From Melastoma dodecandrum (taxonomy: Eukaryota; Streptophyta; Magnoliopsida; Myrtales; Melastomataceae), in assembly GCA_029817715.1 (NCBI GenBank), contig JARUPY010000538.1, positions 9,300,001 through 9,364,000 of the forward strand: a stretch of 64,000 nt of DNA, given 5' to 3'. The notes under the pieces are model-generated. The model searched no databases. It was not told the DNA's origin and saw only the letters and a list, made by a program, of their open reading frames with translations. The translations under genes were made by a program, and so were the position numbers. Below, one piece after another: positions 1 through 11,444 of this stretch (position 1 is its first letter; each line of letters begins with the position of its first letter).

Positions 1-779
1 TTCCTAGACTTCGGTCTCAATCTCTGTCCAGATGACCCAAAGTCTGGGCTCAAAACACCACCACACAGGGTAAATTCTGTAGGGGATGGCAACCAGAAGG
101 ACTGGACGACTAGTGTCCGCTATAGTTCCAGTGATCATTAGGATCAATTATGTAACGCTTTATTTCAAGGTAAGCCTTTGGCTAAAGGTTGTACCGTGAG
201 CAAATGAGCGATGAACACTCCATTGCTTCAACTCGTCTAAGGTTAATATTCGGGTATCGCCATTGATCTTTTGTTTGCAAGCTTCACATATCGAACAACG
301 ATATTCTTTCAAATATTTTCCATTAATCTTTAACTAATGGGATTTTCCATTTAAATCGGCCAACTGATATGTGTTGCCTAAATATGGCTTCACTACTTGT
401 GACCGCCCTTCTTAGTTTGGGGTTCACTTTCCATAAAAGTAATTTTTTGACCCTTCCAGGAGTTTGGTTTTCCACACTAGGTCTCCTTTCCGAAAGATCC
501 TGACCTTTTTGTTATAGTATCGCGCGACCCGTTTCTTATGAGTGATTAAATGATTCAAGTCGTTAAATGATTTCGCTCCAAATTCTCCAACTACAGGAGC
601 ATGTCTTCCTCATACCGGTGATGAGCCCCCATATGCTTAAGAAACCGTAAGGATTTGGGCATTATCTCTATTGGTAACATTAGATCATGCCCATAGACCA
701 ATTGAAGGGTGTTGTTTCCACACTCTTTCTTTTACTAACCCGCAGAGCCCACAAGGTTTCTTGCAACAACTTGTGCCAC

Positions 780-1280
780 GATCTGGGATTTCCTTCTATC
801 ATTTTTTATATCACGTTCTTAACTAACTTATTTGTCGACTCAGCCTGCCCATTTGACTGCGCATAGTATGGTGCCGAGTTTATTATCTTAAAGCCAAAAT
901 CTTTTGCAAACTCTTGCATCACTTCGCCATTAAAAACACTGGCATTATCGACCACTATATCCTAGAATGTCGTATCTATAAATAAGGACCTCCTTTATGA
1001 ATTCCACTATATTCCCTTGAGATATTGTTTCAAACGCCTTAGCTTATACCCACTTGGCGAAGTTGTTAGTGCTACTAAGATATAAGCATCTCCGCGGGAG
1101 AAGAGAGGATAGATCTCTCCCATGATATCCATTGCCTTAGTTAAAAAAAGCCAAGGTTTCACAATGACGCTCATATCCGCAGCAGGTAACTTAATAATCG
1201 GGGCACAATGCTGGCATGCCTGACATCTCTTGCCATTTCTATACAATCTTTCATCAAGATGGCCAAAAGAACCCATGTCG
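780..1280 (-). pseudogene. Integrase fragment (Tat-lineage Ty3/gypsy)
   Basis: The minus-strand frame 1276-1007 begins with the end of the HHCC zinc-binding domain (CQACQHCAPI) and runs into the catalytic core, where MDIMGE carries the first catalytic Asp. A shifted frame at about 960-790 continues with VVDNASVFNGEV and then PYYAQSNGQAESTNK, which hold the second catalytic Asp and the Glu of the D,D-35-E triad. The catalytic residues are therefore present but lie in different frames. Further downstream, toward position 1, only scattered matches to the post-integrase tail remain, for example LADLNGK near 350. Confidence 0.8.
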
Positions 1281-1789
1281 TTTAATTGTCCTACACATTT
1301 TTACCCCCGCTTGGCGTGTACCGCACTAACCATTGTGCGTTTCCAACATAATTAGGATAGCTTCCTCCATATCAATGCATCTCAGTAGGATTCCCCCGTT
1401 GGTTTTTCGGTAGAGTGGGGATTCCATTAAAATGTATTGCCTGGCAGTGACCCTACTTCTTCATTCTACTTTTGATGAAGGTCTTCTAGGAATTGAATGA
1501 TGGAGGTCCGTCGATCTCCTGTCGTTTTGAACAATCTTACAACGTTGATATTTTCGTCTCTAGCTTCCTATTTTAGGAGCTTTAGAGCAGGCTTCTTCAT
1601 CATAATTGGCGTACCATCCAAGAATGACTCATCGTAGTGAACCAACGCAGACGCTATTTGTGCGAGATGATTGGCTTCAATATTCAATGATCACCCAATG
1701 TGTATTATAGTAGTTCCTTTGAACTCTTTGGCAAGTTCTCTTGCTATGTTCAAATATTGCTCAAGATGAGGCGAATGACATTTTATTTC

Positions 1790-2110
1790 GCCTAGTAATT
1801 GTTGTAAGACAAGCTGTGAATCTCCTTGCACCACTATTCGGGTCAATCACCATTTTCTTGCCACTATTAGTGTTAAAATCAGTGCTTCATATTCGACGGC
1901 ATTGTTGGTAACTTCATCCTCTAATCTGTCGGCCTACCTCGTTTTATTTCCCAAAGGGTACTCTAGTACCACAATGATGCCTTCTCCTTCTTTATTTGAG
2001 GCTTCGTTGAAAGAAATGGTCCATTCTTTTGGTGCTTACGTTCTCAGTGTGTCTGAGTCGACATTCATGTTTCCGTAGTCAGCTAAGAACTGTGCTAGTG
2101 CGTGTCCTTT
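1790..2110 (-). pseudogene. Second RNase H-like domain of the Tat element
   Basis: Minus-strand translation gives FNEASNKEGEGIIVVLEYP, then an NNAVEYEALI block, then VVQGDSQLVLQQLLGE. This is the order of an RNase H fold: the Glu in NNAVEYEA and the Asp in GDSQLV correspond to catalytic acidic residues. It sits between the regular RNase H and the integrase, as in Tat-lineage elements. The expected first strand (Asp in a DGSS-type motif) reads only NEASN, so the first acidic residue seems lost. The frame holds internal stops. Confidence 0.7.
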
Positions 2111-2260
2111 AACGGATGATTGCAGTTTGTAATATATGTTGTAAGCGGAAGGATCAAACTCCACTTGTCAATGCGTCCCGGTATTAGGGGGCTATCGAAG
2201 AATGCTTTTACTATAGCTTACTAGAGACTAAATAAACATAAATCAATCCGATATAGTGTC

Positions 2261-3442
2261 TTAGTTTTGTAACTGCATAATAAATGGACAAGCATAATTC
2301 TCCAGCGATGTATACTTTTGTTCCGTCTCTGTGAGTAAACGAGACAGGTAGTATATCACTCGCTCGGATCCTTCAACTTCTTGGGTTAACATCGCTCCAA
2401 TGCTAATATTGGTCGCTGACACGTACAAGGTGTATGGTAGAGTTGGTATTGGTGGTGCTATTACAGGGGGACTAACGAGGTACTCTTTTATCCTCGTGAA
2501 GGCATCATCGTGTTCTTTGGTCCATGTCACTTGTCCTTTAGTGTTTCCGCTTAGAATAGTAGAAAAAACTTTTATTTTATAGGCCACATTGCCTATAAAT
2601 CGTCAGATGTAATTTACCTTTTCTAGAAATTCCTGCAACTTTGTTTTAGTGCGTGGAATAGGCAATTTCTTAATTGCCTCTGGTTTGCATTGATCAAACT
2701 CAATACCTCGTTTATGCACCAAGAACCTAGGAATTGTCCTCTTTGAGCACCAAACGCGCACTTCAAAGGGTTGAACTTCAATCCTGTTTTCTCTTCTTTT
2801 TAAAAGCTTCTTTCATATGAGATAACGTTCAGACTTAACCACAATGTCGTTAATGTATACCTCGACCATTTTCCCTATTAGGTTGTTGAAGATAACGTCA
2901 TTGCCCACTGGTACGTTGCTCCAGCATTTTTAAGTCTGAACGACATGACTACGCATTTAAATATGCCCATTGGGCATTTGAAAGCTGTTTTATGTAGACC
3001 TCTTCGACGATGAATATCTGATTGTACCCCGAATAACCGTCCATAAATGACATTAACTCATGTCATGTTGCTTTGTCTATGGGATCGTCAGCTACAGGCA
3101 TGGGGTACTCATCTTTGGGCGTTGCCTGATTCAAATCTCTAAAATCTATGGATACCCTAATTTTACCATCTTTTTTATTACCGGTAATATGCTCGATATC
3201 CATTCCACATATCTTACCGTTCGAATGTATCTAGCTTTAAATAGCTTTCTTATATCCTCATAGACCAACTGGAGGACCTCCTTCGACATCCTTCTCGGCA
3301 TTTGTTTTACAGGTTTGATGCTCCCTAGCATTTTAGGTTTATGCTCCACTAAAGTTCGATCAAGACCAGGCATTTCTGCATAGTCCCAAGCGAAACAGTA
3401 CTTGCCTAATTGATCTGGCGATATGATCACCAAGTAACCCAC
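2261..3442 (-). pseudogene. Reverse transcriptase and first RNase H of the Tat element
   Basis: The frame 3442-3146 contains FAWDYAEMPGLDRTLVEHK and PRRMSKEVLQLVYEDI, the conserved entry to Tat-lineage RT, followed by YVEWISSILPVIKK. Shifted frames at about 3045-2960 give DGYSGYNQIF. The catalytic motif near 2850 reads YINDIVVKS, where the family has YMDD or YIDD, so the first catalytic Asp is replaced by Asn. The frame 2587-2261 is the connection/RNase H part (VTWTKEHDDAFTRIKEYL, then VIYYLSRLLTETEQKYTSLE). Several frameshifts separate the blocks. Confidence 0.85.
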
Positions 3443-4039
3443 TCATATACGTCACTCTGGATTATCATACGTCCCTAAGTTTACCTCAACTAGAGGATCA
3501 CATGGGACAATCGAGGTATTGGAATGGGAAATATTATTATATCATGAAAGCAAGGCACAACAAGTTATGTTTTATTTGCAATCTCTAAGTCCGGACTAAT
3601 CCTAGACAACTTATAAATATTTAATCGACGCATTATTACATTGTCGATCATATTACTTGGTGTCTACTTCATTGGTTTCCTTATCTTGTATGGGAAGTCT
3701 TTCGGGCTTCCACTCTTTTTGATCGCCGTTGTTGAGACCATCGCTCAATCCTACCGCCTTCATGTCCAAAGGAGTCAGGTCAGCGCCTGGTTCGACCCCT
3801 TTTTCCATTTCCACAGAATCCTGTTCCCAACCAGTCGGAACCACTGGGTGGTGCATTACTTGCGGGCAAGCTTCGTAGGAGACTAGATAATCAAACTTGC
3901 TAGAAGGTTCTCCAATGGGCCCATAGTGGGATCACCCAGCTCGTACTTCTTCTGGAGACTTAGATCCTTTGCTTGCTTCATCGCCTGTTGACAAAGCAAC
4001 CAAATCAGTGCAAGCATTAATACTTTGATCAGTTACGAT

Positions 4040-4416
4040 CTCAAGACCATTGTACTCCCACACGAACAACTCTCTGTGAAGGGTCGAATATATAACTCCA
4101 GCCTTGTGAACCCAATCCCTGCTTAACAGAACGTTAAATGTGGATTGAATATCAACGACAAAGAAAGCGGTTTCCTGTATATGGGACCCCAGCCATTCTC
4201 AAAGTGATTGAGGTTACCCCCATACTAGGGGAGACCTTCCCATTAAAGCCACCGACATTCACAACGGTACTTTCCAGCTCTGACATGTCCCTTCCTAAAC
4301 ATTTATATACGCTTAGGGGTAACACAATGATTGTGGCAACATTGTCGATCCGAATTCGGTCAACGGGGATGCCAATGAACGGCGCTCGAATATGCAATGG
4401 GTGTGTGTTGTCGTAG
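4040..4416 (-). pseudogene. Retropepsin-type protease remnant of the Tat element
   Basis: The minus-strand frame from 4397 includes LESTVVNVGGFNGKVSPSMG, then an ITLRMAGVPYTGNRFLC block. A following frame reads LLSRDWVHKAGVIYSTLHRE (about 4135-4075). This matches the C-terminal half of Tat-lineage proteases, which ends in LLGRPWIH and a STLHQ block. The same layout recurs at 43194-43430 on the plus strand in the second Tat element. The N-terminal active-site D(T/S)G triad is not clear. Family assignment rests on the C-terminal motifs. Confidence 0.65.
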
Positions 4417-4580
4417 CGACTCAGGGGGTCTCTTAAGCAACCTTAAAGGAAAATTAGTAGGTATAACTACCTTTGCAGGGAAGGGGGTACTTTTACCTTC
4501 ATTATCAACAATATCCTTATCCTTAACGAATTATGTCGGGGAGTCAAAGCATTGCATTCTTCAATGACTTCAGGAGGCTG

Positions 4581-6815
4581 TCAGGAGGGGTATACTCCCT
4601 CCACTAGCCACGCGAACGAAGCCCTTTGACTTACTAAAGATTCATTTCGTAAGTACCCGATGAACTCTCTAGAATGAGGATCGTATCCCCTTGTCGCTTG
4701 ATCGCCGGTCATATCCTTCAATACCTTAGTACGTGTCTCAATCATACCTGAGTTGGGCGTTGAGGGGCTGATCGAGAGAGTTCCTTCGGCGGACATTTTT
4801 GCTAACAACAAGAAGTATTGGATGCCGCATGCATTACACATATGGGTGATTAGGATCTTATGAGCAGCAATCGGCCTATAGTTATAGCAGAGCATGTCCG
4901 TAGTGAAGAATTGAGGGATGGGTCATTCGCATTACTGCAGAGATCTGGCGACTAGTTTCGAGGCTGTACCTTTGGCTCTCCGTTAGGAGAGATCGCTAGG
5001 TTTCCCTTGGGCATGACCTCCCCTATTTGGTGGACCGGTGACTGATTCAGCCTTGTCGACGTGTGTCGCTTCTAGGGACTCACTTGGGCTGGTTTTTGCG
5101 GCTATTCATTCAATCTTCCCGCGTATTGGGCAGGCTGCTGACTAGTCCCTAGCGCAGCAGCTTTGTTGGGGACATGAGTCCTTCACAGGTAAGAGGGGCC
5201 ACTTTTGAGACGGATTTTGCCATGTTTGAGCATGAACTTAAAAATGTCATCCGCTTTGCTTTCATCGAAGGAATACTTCCTCTCTTCTTGGGATTTCTAA
5301 GAGGCTTTTGTCAAAAATTCTTTTTAAGCAGCCTTTCAAAGGTAAGAGGGCGCCCTTTCCTGTGCTTTGAGACGTCTACATCTAGCGTGACGTCAGCTTG
5401 ATATGTGACCATAGGACAAGGGGCATAGCTTCCTTTGCATGTGCTTTCTCTCTTAGGAGATTTTCATAACGTGTCGCTCTTCGTGTAAGCTTGTTCCATT
5501 CTCTAAACACTTCCTCTTCTAACTTCTTTTGAATACGAAGGAGGAGGGTATCCTAAGCAATGGCAATAAGCTCACTCTCGGAGGCAGAAGTTTTACAACG
5601 CAGGCGAGTCTTTCTGAGCCTATACAAAAAGACATCCACCGAATCACCCGGTTGTTGCTTCATGTGGGCCAACTCTTACAAGGTCACAGTCGTATATGAC
5701 CGTGCAAAGGATAGAGCGAATTGCACTGGCATTTCCTCCCAATTTCGATTCAAATTTGATGGTAGATTGATGTACCATGTGAAAGGAGCCCCTGTGAACG
5801 ACGTGGGGAAAAGCTGCAGCTTCCAAAGACCATTAACCACCACTTCACCCGTTTGATGGGTAAACCGAGCGATGTGCTCCGTCGGTGAGATCCTTCCCCC
5901 CCTCCCCGACCGGCGAAAATCGGGCGATGTATGGAACCCTAGGGTACAAAAAATCCCTGTCTATGTACTTAGGGTAGGGAGCGTGGTAAAGCTCTACCTC
6001 AGCCTGCCTATTCTTCCCGGGTATTGTTTGTTCGATAACTCATGTGACAAAATCACGTAAATCCCTGGCCCGTGACGGGCCCCTAAATCCCTAATGTTTG
6101 GAGGAGCAAACAGATCCGGATCAGTCGGTTGAGAGAAACTTTCATATCGCGATACGGAGACTCATTATTGGCCCGTCGCCCATGCACTGCCCGCTCCTTT
6201 GGCGTCCAATTTAAGCACGTAACTGGCACATAGGAGCGTTGGGGATTAATTTGAGGACTATTACTTATAGCGGGATTCACTTGAGGACTACTATTTGAAG
6301 CCCAGTGCCCCGCCCTGAGGGGATACTTTCCTCTTCCCTCTGCAACAGCGGCTCTATAAGAGTCACCACACATGGGAGAAAAGTCAGTGCCTACCTCATG
6401 TCGGCTATAATTGCCACTTTTTAGTGTCCCAGCCAAGATTTCGACACCCGGCTTATACTAGCCATCTTCCCATACATCTTGCGCTCGAGGCCCTCTATTC
6501 CATCATCCATATTTTCCGACCTATCGAGTAGGGTGTGGTGCATCTGTCATATGACAGATAACTCCGATTCCAGCGCAGGATTGGGGGAAATCCAATTTGG
6601 GGCCCCATTAGCTGGTTTCCTATGCCTTGTGTACTGACGGATACATTTTCCAGAGGGGACGGATCACAATCAATAAATGTATTGTCCAATGATATAGTGT
6701 TCCTTTTAGTCAACCTACTTTCATTGTGGTCGTCAAAAAACCAAAAAACCAACGTGTTGAGGATATCTAGCTCGAACACAGGGTTCGAATTTCGAGTTGA
6801 AATTGTGGTCGCCAT
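4581..6815 (-). pseudogene. gag region of the Tat element, fragmented
   Basis: Minus-strand pieces at 6815-6495, 6436-6083 and 4895-4581 lie upstream of the protease. The last reads AAHKILITHMCNACGIQYFL, then LLAKMSAEGTLSI and ATRGYDPHSREFIG. The same string of motifs occurs on the plus strand at about 40210-40430 in the second Tat element (TAHKILITQICEPC and GYDPHKRDFI). That ties the two copies to one family and supports the gag/pre-protease assignment. The 6815 Met is the best start candidate because no coding-like frame extends beyond it. No zinc knuckle was found. Confidence 0.6.
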
Positions 6816-6960
6816 ACAAAGGAAACGAAGGAAAACAAGTTGACGATATCTAAGAGCCTACATATGTCATTGAAAACTAAAAGAGACAAATTGATGAATT
6901 GCTGTTGAATGGTGTTCTTCACAAAAACGAAGCCAAAATATTTATAAGCAGATAACATGA

Positions 6961-8287
6961 CATCCTAACTAATTCCTAAGAAAAAGCTATCATCCCACGT
7001 TCATTGATCACGTTTGATGGTCTGCTGTCGTCCAACCGTTATATATCACTTTGGTCGCTCAAACACTGTGACCCTATCTTTGATCGCTCGATCAATCAGG
7101 CCTTAGTTTCGTCTCAGGTCACTCAAACCTGATTTGTCTTTTCCATGGGCTTGACAAGCCCGGTCCAAAATTTTATGTTATAAACAGTTATCCTATCAGG
7201 TTAGCATATATGCAAACAAATGCTCCAACGATGATATTTCCCCAGATAAAGTGACAAACAAAGGAATTGATATAAGTTTAACTCTGTTCTCTTTATATCA
7301 TAAGCTCTATAGGAGAAATGAATTAAAATGGGGACATACGTCGACATCAAAATTTTTTATTTCTGATATATTACCATCTTGCGTACATTATAATATTAAA
7401 CCTAATGGGTATTGCCCATTGTGGGCTATAAAAAACTAGCCTTGGATACGAATGTGCTATATACCTAAAGTCCATGTTATATTTGGGTCATAAAAAAGGC
7501 CACCCAAACAAAAGGATTCAAGGCCAAATTACGCCATACTCCAAGTTCAATCAATAGTCCGATCGACGGGAAGCTGCTAAATATAATGTCACTAGCTTCC
7601 TAATATTAATTGCCCTAAAAGCCTTATAAATAGAGACATCCACAAGTCATTTATACACACCACACATCTTCATAAGAGATATGTGAGACGGCTCCTGAAA
7701 AAGCTCTCGTGGATTCCCACCTTCTGCTTGTCGAAGTTCCGTCGACGTCCTTCGCTCCATTGTTCTTCTGCAACGCACCCCAAAGTTCTGTCGAATCAAT
7801 CTCAAAGCCCCGACAACTTCACCAAGTGCTAAAGCATTGTTGGCTGAAACCCAAAGGCCCCGACGACTTCAACAACATATTATTCTAAATTTCTGTTAAA
7901 ATTTCGCCAGAGTCAATATCATCATCCGTAACCGTTATTCTTCAAGGATCGAAAAAAAGGACTCATGTGCTTCGTTCGTGACTAGAAACACAACCCGCTA
8001 CATTATTAATATGTCAATTTGTATGTTGTTTAAAATCTATACACAGACTGCGAAATTTTTACGTTCACACTTTTAAATTGTATTACATCAATATTTCTCG
8101 GCATTTGTCGAGACTCGATATTTACGGTCGTCCCTTGAAATAAAAATCGTTTCTGTCTCCAACCGAACAAGCTTTCTACTTATGCTTTCTATCTGTGTGA
8201 GGATATTTTTTTGGTGGGGGAGTTGAGAGATTACATAGTAGTTTAATTGCATTTGAGGGATTCAGAGAAAACAACGAAAGACTTAAA
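6961..8287. other. LTR-like non-coding DNA, unassigned
   Basis: No coding frame of note. On the plus strand a promoter-like CTTATAAATAGAGAC lies at about 7621-7635, followed by a C-rich leader with repeated GTCGACG/CCCCGACGACTTC words (7730-7880). This looks like the R/U5 part of an LTR in plus orientation, opposite to the Tat element on its left. No matching partner LTR, primer-binding site or target duplication was found, so it may be a solo or truncated LTR. Confidence 0.35.
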
Positions 8288-9410
8288 TAGGGGTGAAAAT
8301 GAGTCGAGTCGAGACCGAGTACTCCCAGGCTCGAGCTCGGCTCGATTAGGAAAAGCTCGAGCTCGAGCTCGGCTCAAGCTCGACCGAGCTCAAATAATTG
8401 GAGCTCGAACTCGGCTCGTTCCAATTATGGAGAGCTCGACCTCGGCTCGAAAGGCTCGAATGTAGATCGAGCCTAAGCTTGGCTCGAAAGCTCGGCTCGA
8501 AAGCTCGAGCTCGATTTCAAAATATACATATATTGACGTTGACTCGAACTCGGCTCGGTTGGCTCGAAAACATATATAATAAAGTTCACTTCAAAAACAT
8601 AAATATGAACAATATTGTCAAAATATTTCAACAAAATCATAATTCCAAAACATCTCTAAACTATTCTCCCAAAACATCTCCATAAATAGAACCAGATTTA
8701 TCAAAATAATCACAAACCACAAGAATCATACTCTTAAAACATCTTCACGATATAACTTCATTACCAATCATAATAATATCACAAGCATCATCACCTGCAT
8801 ATAAAATATTATAAAGAGTATTACAATCACCATAACAATAATAAGACAACAAATATATTAAAATTTTATTAGGTAATTTTATTAATTTTTGTGTGCTTTG
8901 AATCATCATGCCCAAACACAATATGAGAGGGTAAGGGGATGGGAAGCGTACCTTGACTATGACGCCTTCACTTCTTTCTGTCACTTACCCGCGGGCGTAA
9001 AATTCGGCCAGCTCCTCTCCGGTACTTTTTGACGCTCGCTCCGGCCGATCCTCGCGAGAAACAAAGTATGAAAAGGTATCTAATGAAGAGAGGAGATCGC
9101 CACGCTAAAAGGAGAGGGAGAGAGAGGTTTTTTCTTTAGGGTTTGCTTTCACCACAGATGGTGGGGAGGGGGAAGGATAAAGTTTTTTAGGTAATTTTAT
9201 TAATTTTTTATTAATAAATTATTAAAATTTATTATATAATATTAGGCTCGCGAGCCTTCGAGCTGTTAGTGTTTCGGCTCGAGCTCGGCTCGTTTCGTTA
9301 ACGAGCCGGAACGAACCGGCTCGAGTTGGGTCAAAGTCGAACTCGAACCGAGCTTTGACCGAGCTAGCTCGCAAGCAGCTCGCGAGCGGCTCGGCTCATT
9401 TTCACCCCTA
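8288..9410. mobile_element. Non-autonomous hAT element with perfect 8-bp target duplication
   Basis: Both ends carry the inverted repeat TAGGGGTGAAAATGAG (8288-8303; complement at 9395-9410). The element is flanked by the 8-bp direct repeat GACTTAAA at 8280-8287 and 9411-9418. A 5-8 bp inverted repeat of this type plus an 8-bp duplication is characteristic of the hAT superfamily. The subterminal 250 bp on the left and 170 bp on the right are packed with GCTCGAGCTCGGCTCGA words in both orientations, as expected of transposase-binding repeats. There is no transposase, so mobility needed a partner. The interior holds a 22-bp direct repeat bracketing 8891-9186. Confidence 0.9.
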
Positions 9411-9593
9411 GACTTAAAACATTCGAATTTGATTTGTTAAAAGAAATTATTGTCATTATTAGATTTTCGTTGTTTACTTTTATGGAATATTTCAAAACAT
9501 CGGTAGTATCAACGTTAGAATCCTCTAAGTTTGTGTTTGATTGTCGAGAACTTTGGAGTTATTTGGAAAATACATTACCCCCAACAAATAATA

Positions 9594-10908
9594 AACGTGA
9601 TATAACGTCTAAAGTTGAGGATATATTGATGACATTTCTGAAAGTATAGGATAAATTGAAAAAAGTTACTAAGTTCAGGATATATTTAATTATTTGGCTT
9701 CAGAACAATCAAATTATTATTATCTTTGAAACAGTTAAATGAATGTTTCATTTAAAAAGAACAAATTATCAAATATATCCTGGACTTAATGACTTTTTTC
9801 CAATTTATCCTATACTTAAAAAAATATCATCAAATATACTCAACTTTACATGTTACATCACATTTATCATCTCTCAATCACTGGCACTAACGTAATATTA
9901 CGTGGCACCGACGTAACATTAACTCTGTTTCTCCTAATAAAATATTTTGAGCCAAATTAGCAAATATATCCTGAACTTAGTGACATTTTTTCAATATATC
10001 TTATATTTTAAAAAATGTCATTATATATCCTCAACTTTAAGCATTATATCTCATTTATCCTCCGTGCAAGCACTAGCGGAGTAATATGTGGTACCGATGT
10101 GGCGACTAATTATGTTTCTCCATTTTACAAAGATAAAAAGTTTTGGGAGAAATTAGGGTTATTACCTTATCATTATGCTCCTCTCACGTCGCATCATTCC
10201 CCACAATGCTCTACACACTATCCCCGCACCTCCCAACTCATCTGGAGACGTCCCCCGTGACTCATTTTGCCTGCACTCCTGCCCTTCACCCCTCTTTCAT
10301 CTTCCATTTGGTTCTTGATGTGATTTGCGAGGTTCATTTCTGACTTGTTAATGCATTTGACGATAGGATGACACTAGCTTGCTTACATCAAGATTTTGTT
10401 GCTTGCTCTATTACTTGTTTAGGGAAATTTTATTTCAAGTTGGCATTTACTATGCAAGTTGATAGAAGTGTATCAACACTTGAAAAGATGTGGCAATATT
10501 AGCTATTGTTTCACTTTGGAATCGATTAAGATAATTAGATTCAAAAAGGTGTGAACCGGGATGACGCATTGGTGCCACGTATTATTTCATTAGTGCTTAC
10601 GATTCACAGATCAGAAATGTGAGGTAATGTTTAAAGTTGAGAATATATGATGATAGTTTTTTAAGTATAGAATACATTAAAAAAAAGTACTAAGTTCATG
10701 ACATATTTAAAAAATTTTATCGTTGTCAAACGAATAAACGGAGTTAGTATCATGTTAGTGCCACGTAATAGGCCGTTAGTACTTGTGGCTGACCGAGGAT
10801 AAATGTGATATAACGTCTAAATTTGTGGATGTATGATAATATTTTTTTAAGTATGCGATAAATTGGAAAAAAAGTCATTAAGTTCATGATAAATTTGATA
10901 GTTTAACC
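9594..10908. repeat. Five copies of a ~180-bp AT-rich unit in a nested inverted arrangement
   Basis: The unit starts AAATATATCCTGAACTTAG and continues through a TTTTTCCAATTTATCCTATACTT-type block, a CTCAACTTTA block, TATATCACATTTATC and TTACGTGGCAC. Copies: minus 9594-9712, plus 9763-9948, plus 9954-10125, minus 10547-10722, minus 10735-10908. The outer pair (9763, 10908) and inner pair (9954, 10722) face each other like long terminal inverted repeats, with 10126-10546 as the core. This fits a non-autonomous DNA transposon with long, duplicated terminal repeats, or two nested elements. No target duplication was confirmed, so the superfamily is open. Short plus-strand frames here are accidental. 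Confidence 0.6.
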
Positions 10909-11444
10909 TTAAAAAAAACTCAAATCTTCTCAGAATTAATGGGGAATATGGGTGTCACCCATGCTGCAGAACGCCCACAAGGCAGCCGTAGTAGAAGGGA
11001 AGAAGAAAGTTGAAGGCACAGGAGCATCAAACGGAGCAAGTGACATGTCGTACACCGCAAAAGTTTACTCATCAACCGCCATGCGAGTTGAATAGAAAGG
11101 CTCAAGGTGCCGTACAAGTAAAGTAGTCTACAAGCCACCCATCGCAAGCTAAAAAGTTTCTATTTCAGACCCGCGAAAATCAGTTTGACTGAGTCCCCCA
11201 AGGAAGACATATCGCGTCCACTCTGGCGTAACCGATTAGAGCCCCCTAAGTTAATCATGCGTCGGGGACCCGAGAGTCCACTCTATTAATCATTGCACAT
11301 TGAGAGAGGCCTACATGAGGAACGTCCACGAAACTTCTTCCCTAATATATTTGTAAACATATAAATTATTTTTAAATAAAAACAATCTATAAATCTACCT
11401 TAATTAAAATAAGTTTGAAAAATGGAATCCATACACACGTATTT
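10909..11444. other. Unassigned intergenic DNA
   Basis: No recognised protein match in any frame. 10920-11150 is GC-richer than its surroundings and has an open minus-strand frame, but it is leucine-rich, low in information and resembles no family I know. 11340-11440 is AT-rich and ends at the target duplication of the hAT element starting at 11445. Confidence 0.3.

Larger units (their letters stand above)
1..6960 (-). mobile_element. Decayed Ty3/gypsy retrotransposon, Tat lineage
   Basis: Read on the minus strand, coding remnants follow the order gag (about 6815-4580), aspartic protease (about 4416-4040), reverse transcriptase (3442-2800), RNase H (2590-2260), a second RNase H-like domain (about 2110-1790) and integrase (1280-780). 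Two RNase H domains between RT and integrase are a known mark of the Tat lineage (Ogre/Retand-like). All frames are broken by stops and shifts, so the element is dead. The 3' LTR would lie left of the window start. The 5' LTR is not delimited but probably lies somewhere in 6830-7200, where the minus strand has an AT-rich TATA-like stretch near 6935-6950. Lineage assignment is good; the ends are unknown. Confidence 0.85.

Noticed and set aside
8247..8685. Arg/Leu-rich plus-strand frames
   Set aside because: They read through TCGAGCTCGG subterminal repeats of the hAT element and start outside its border.
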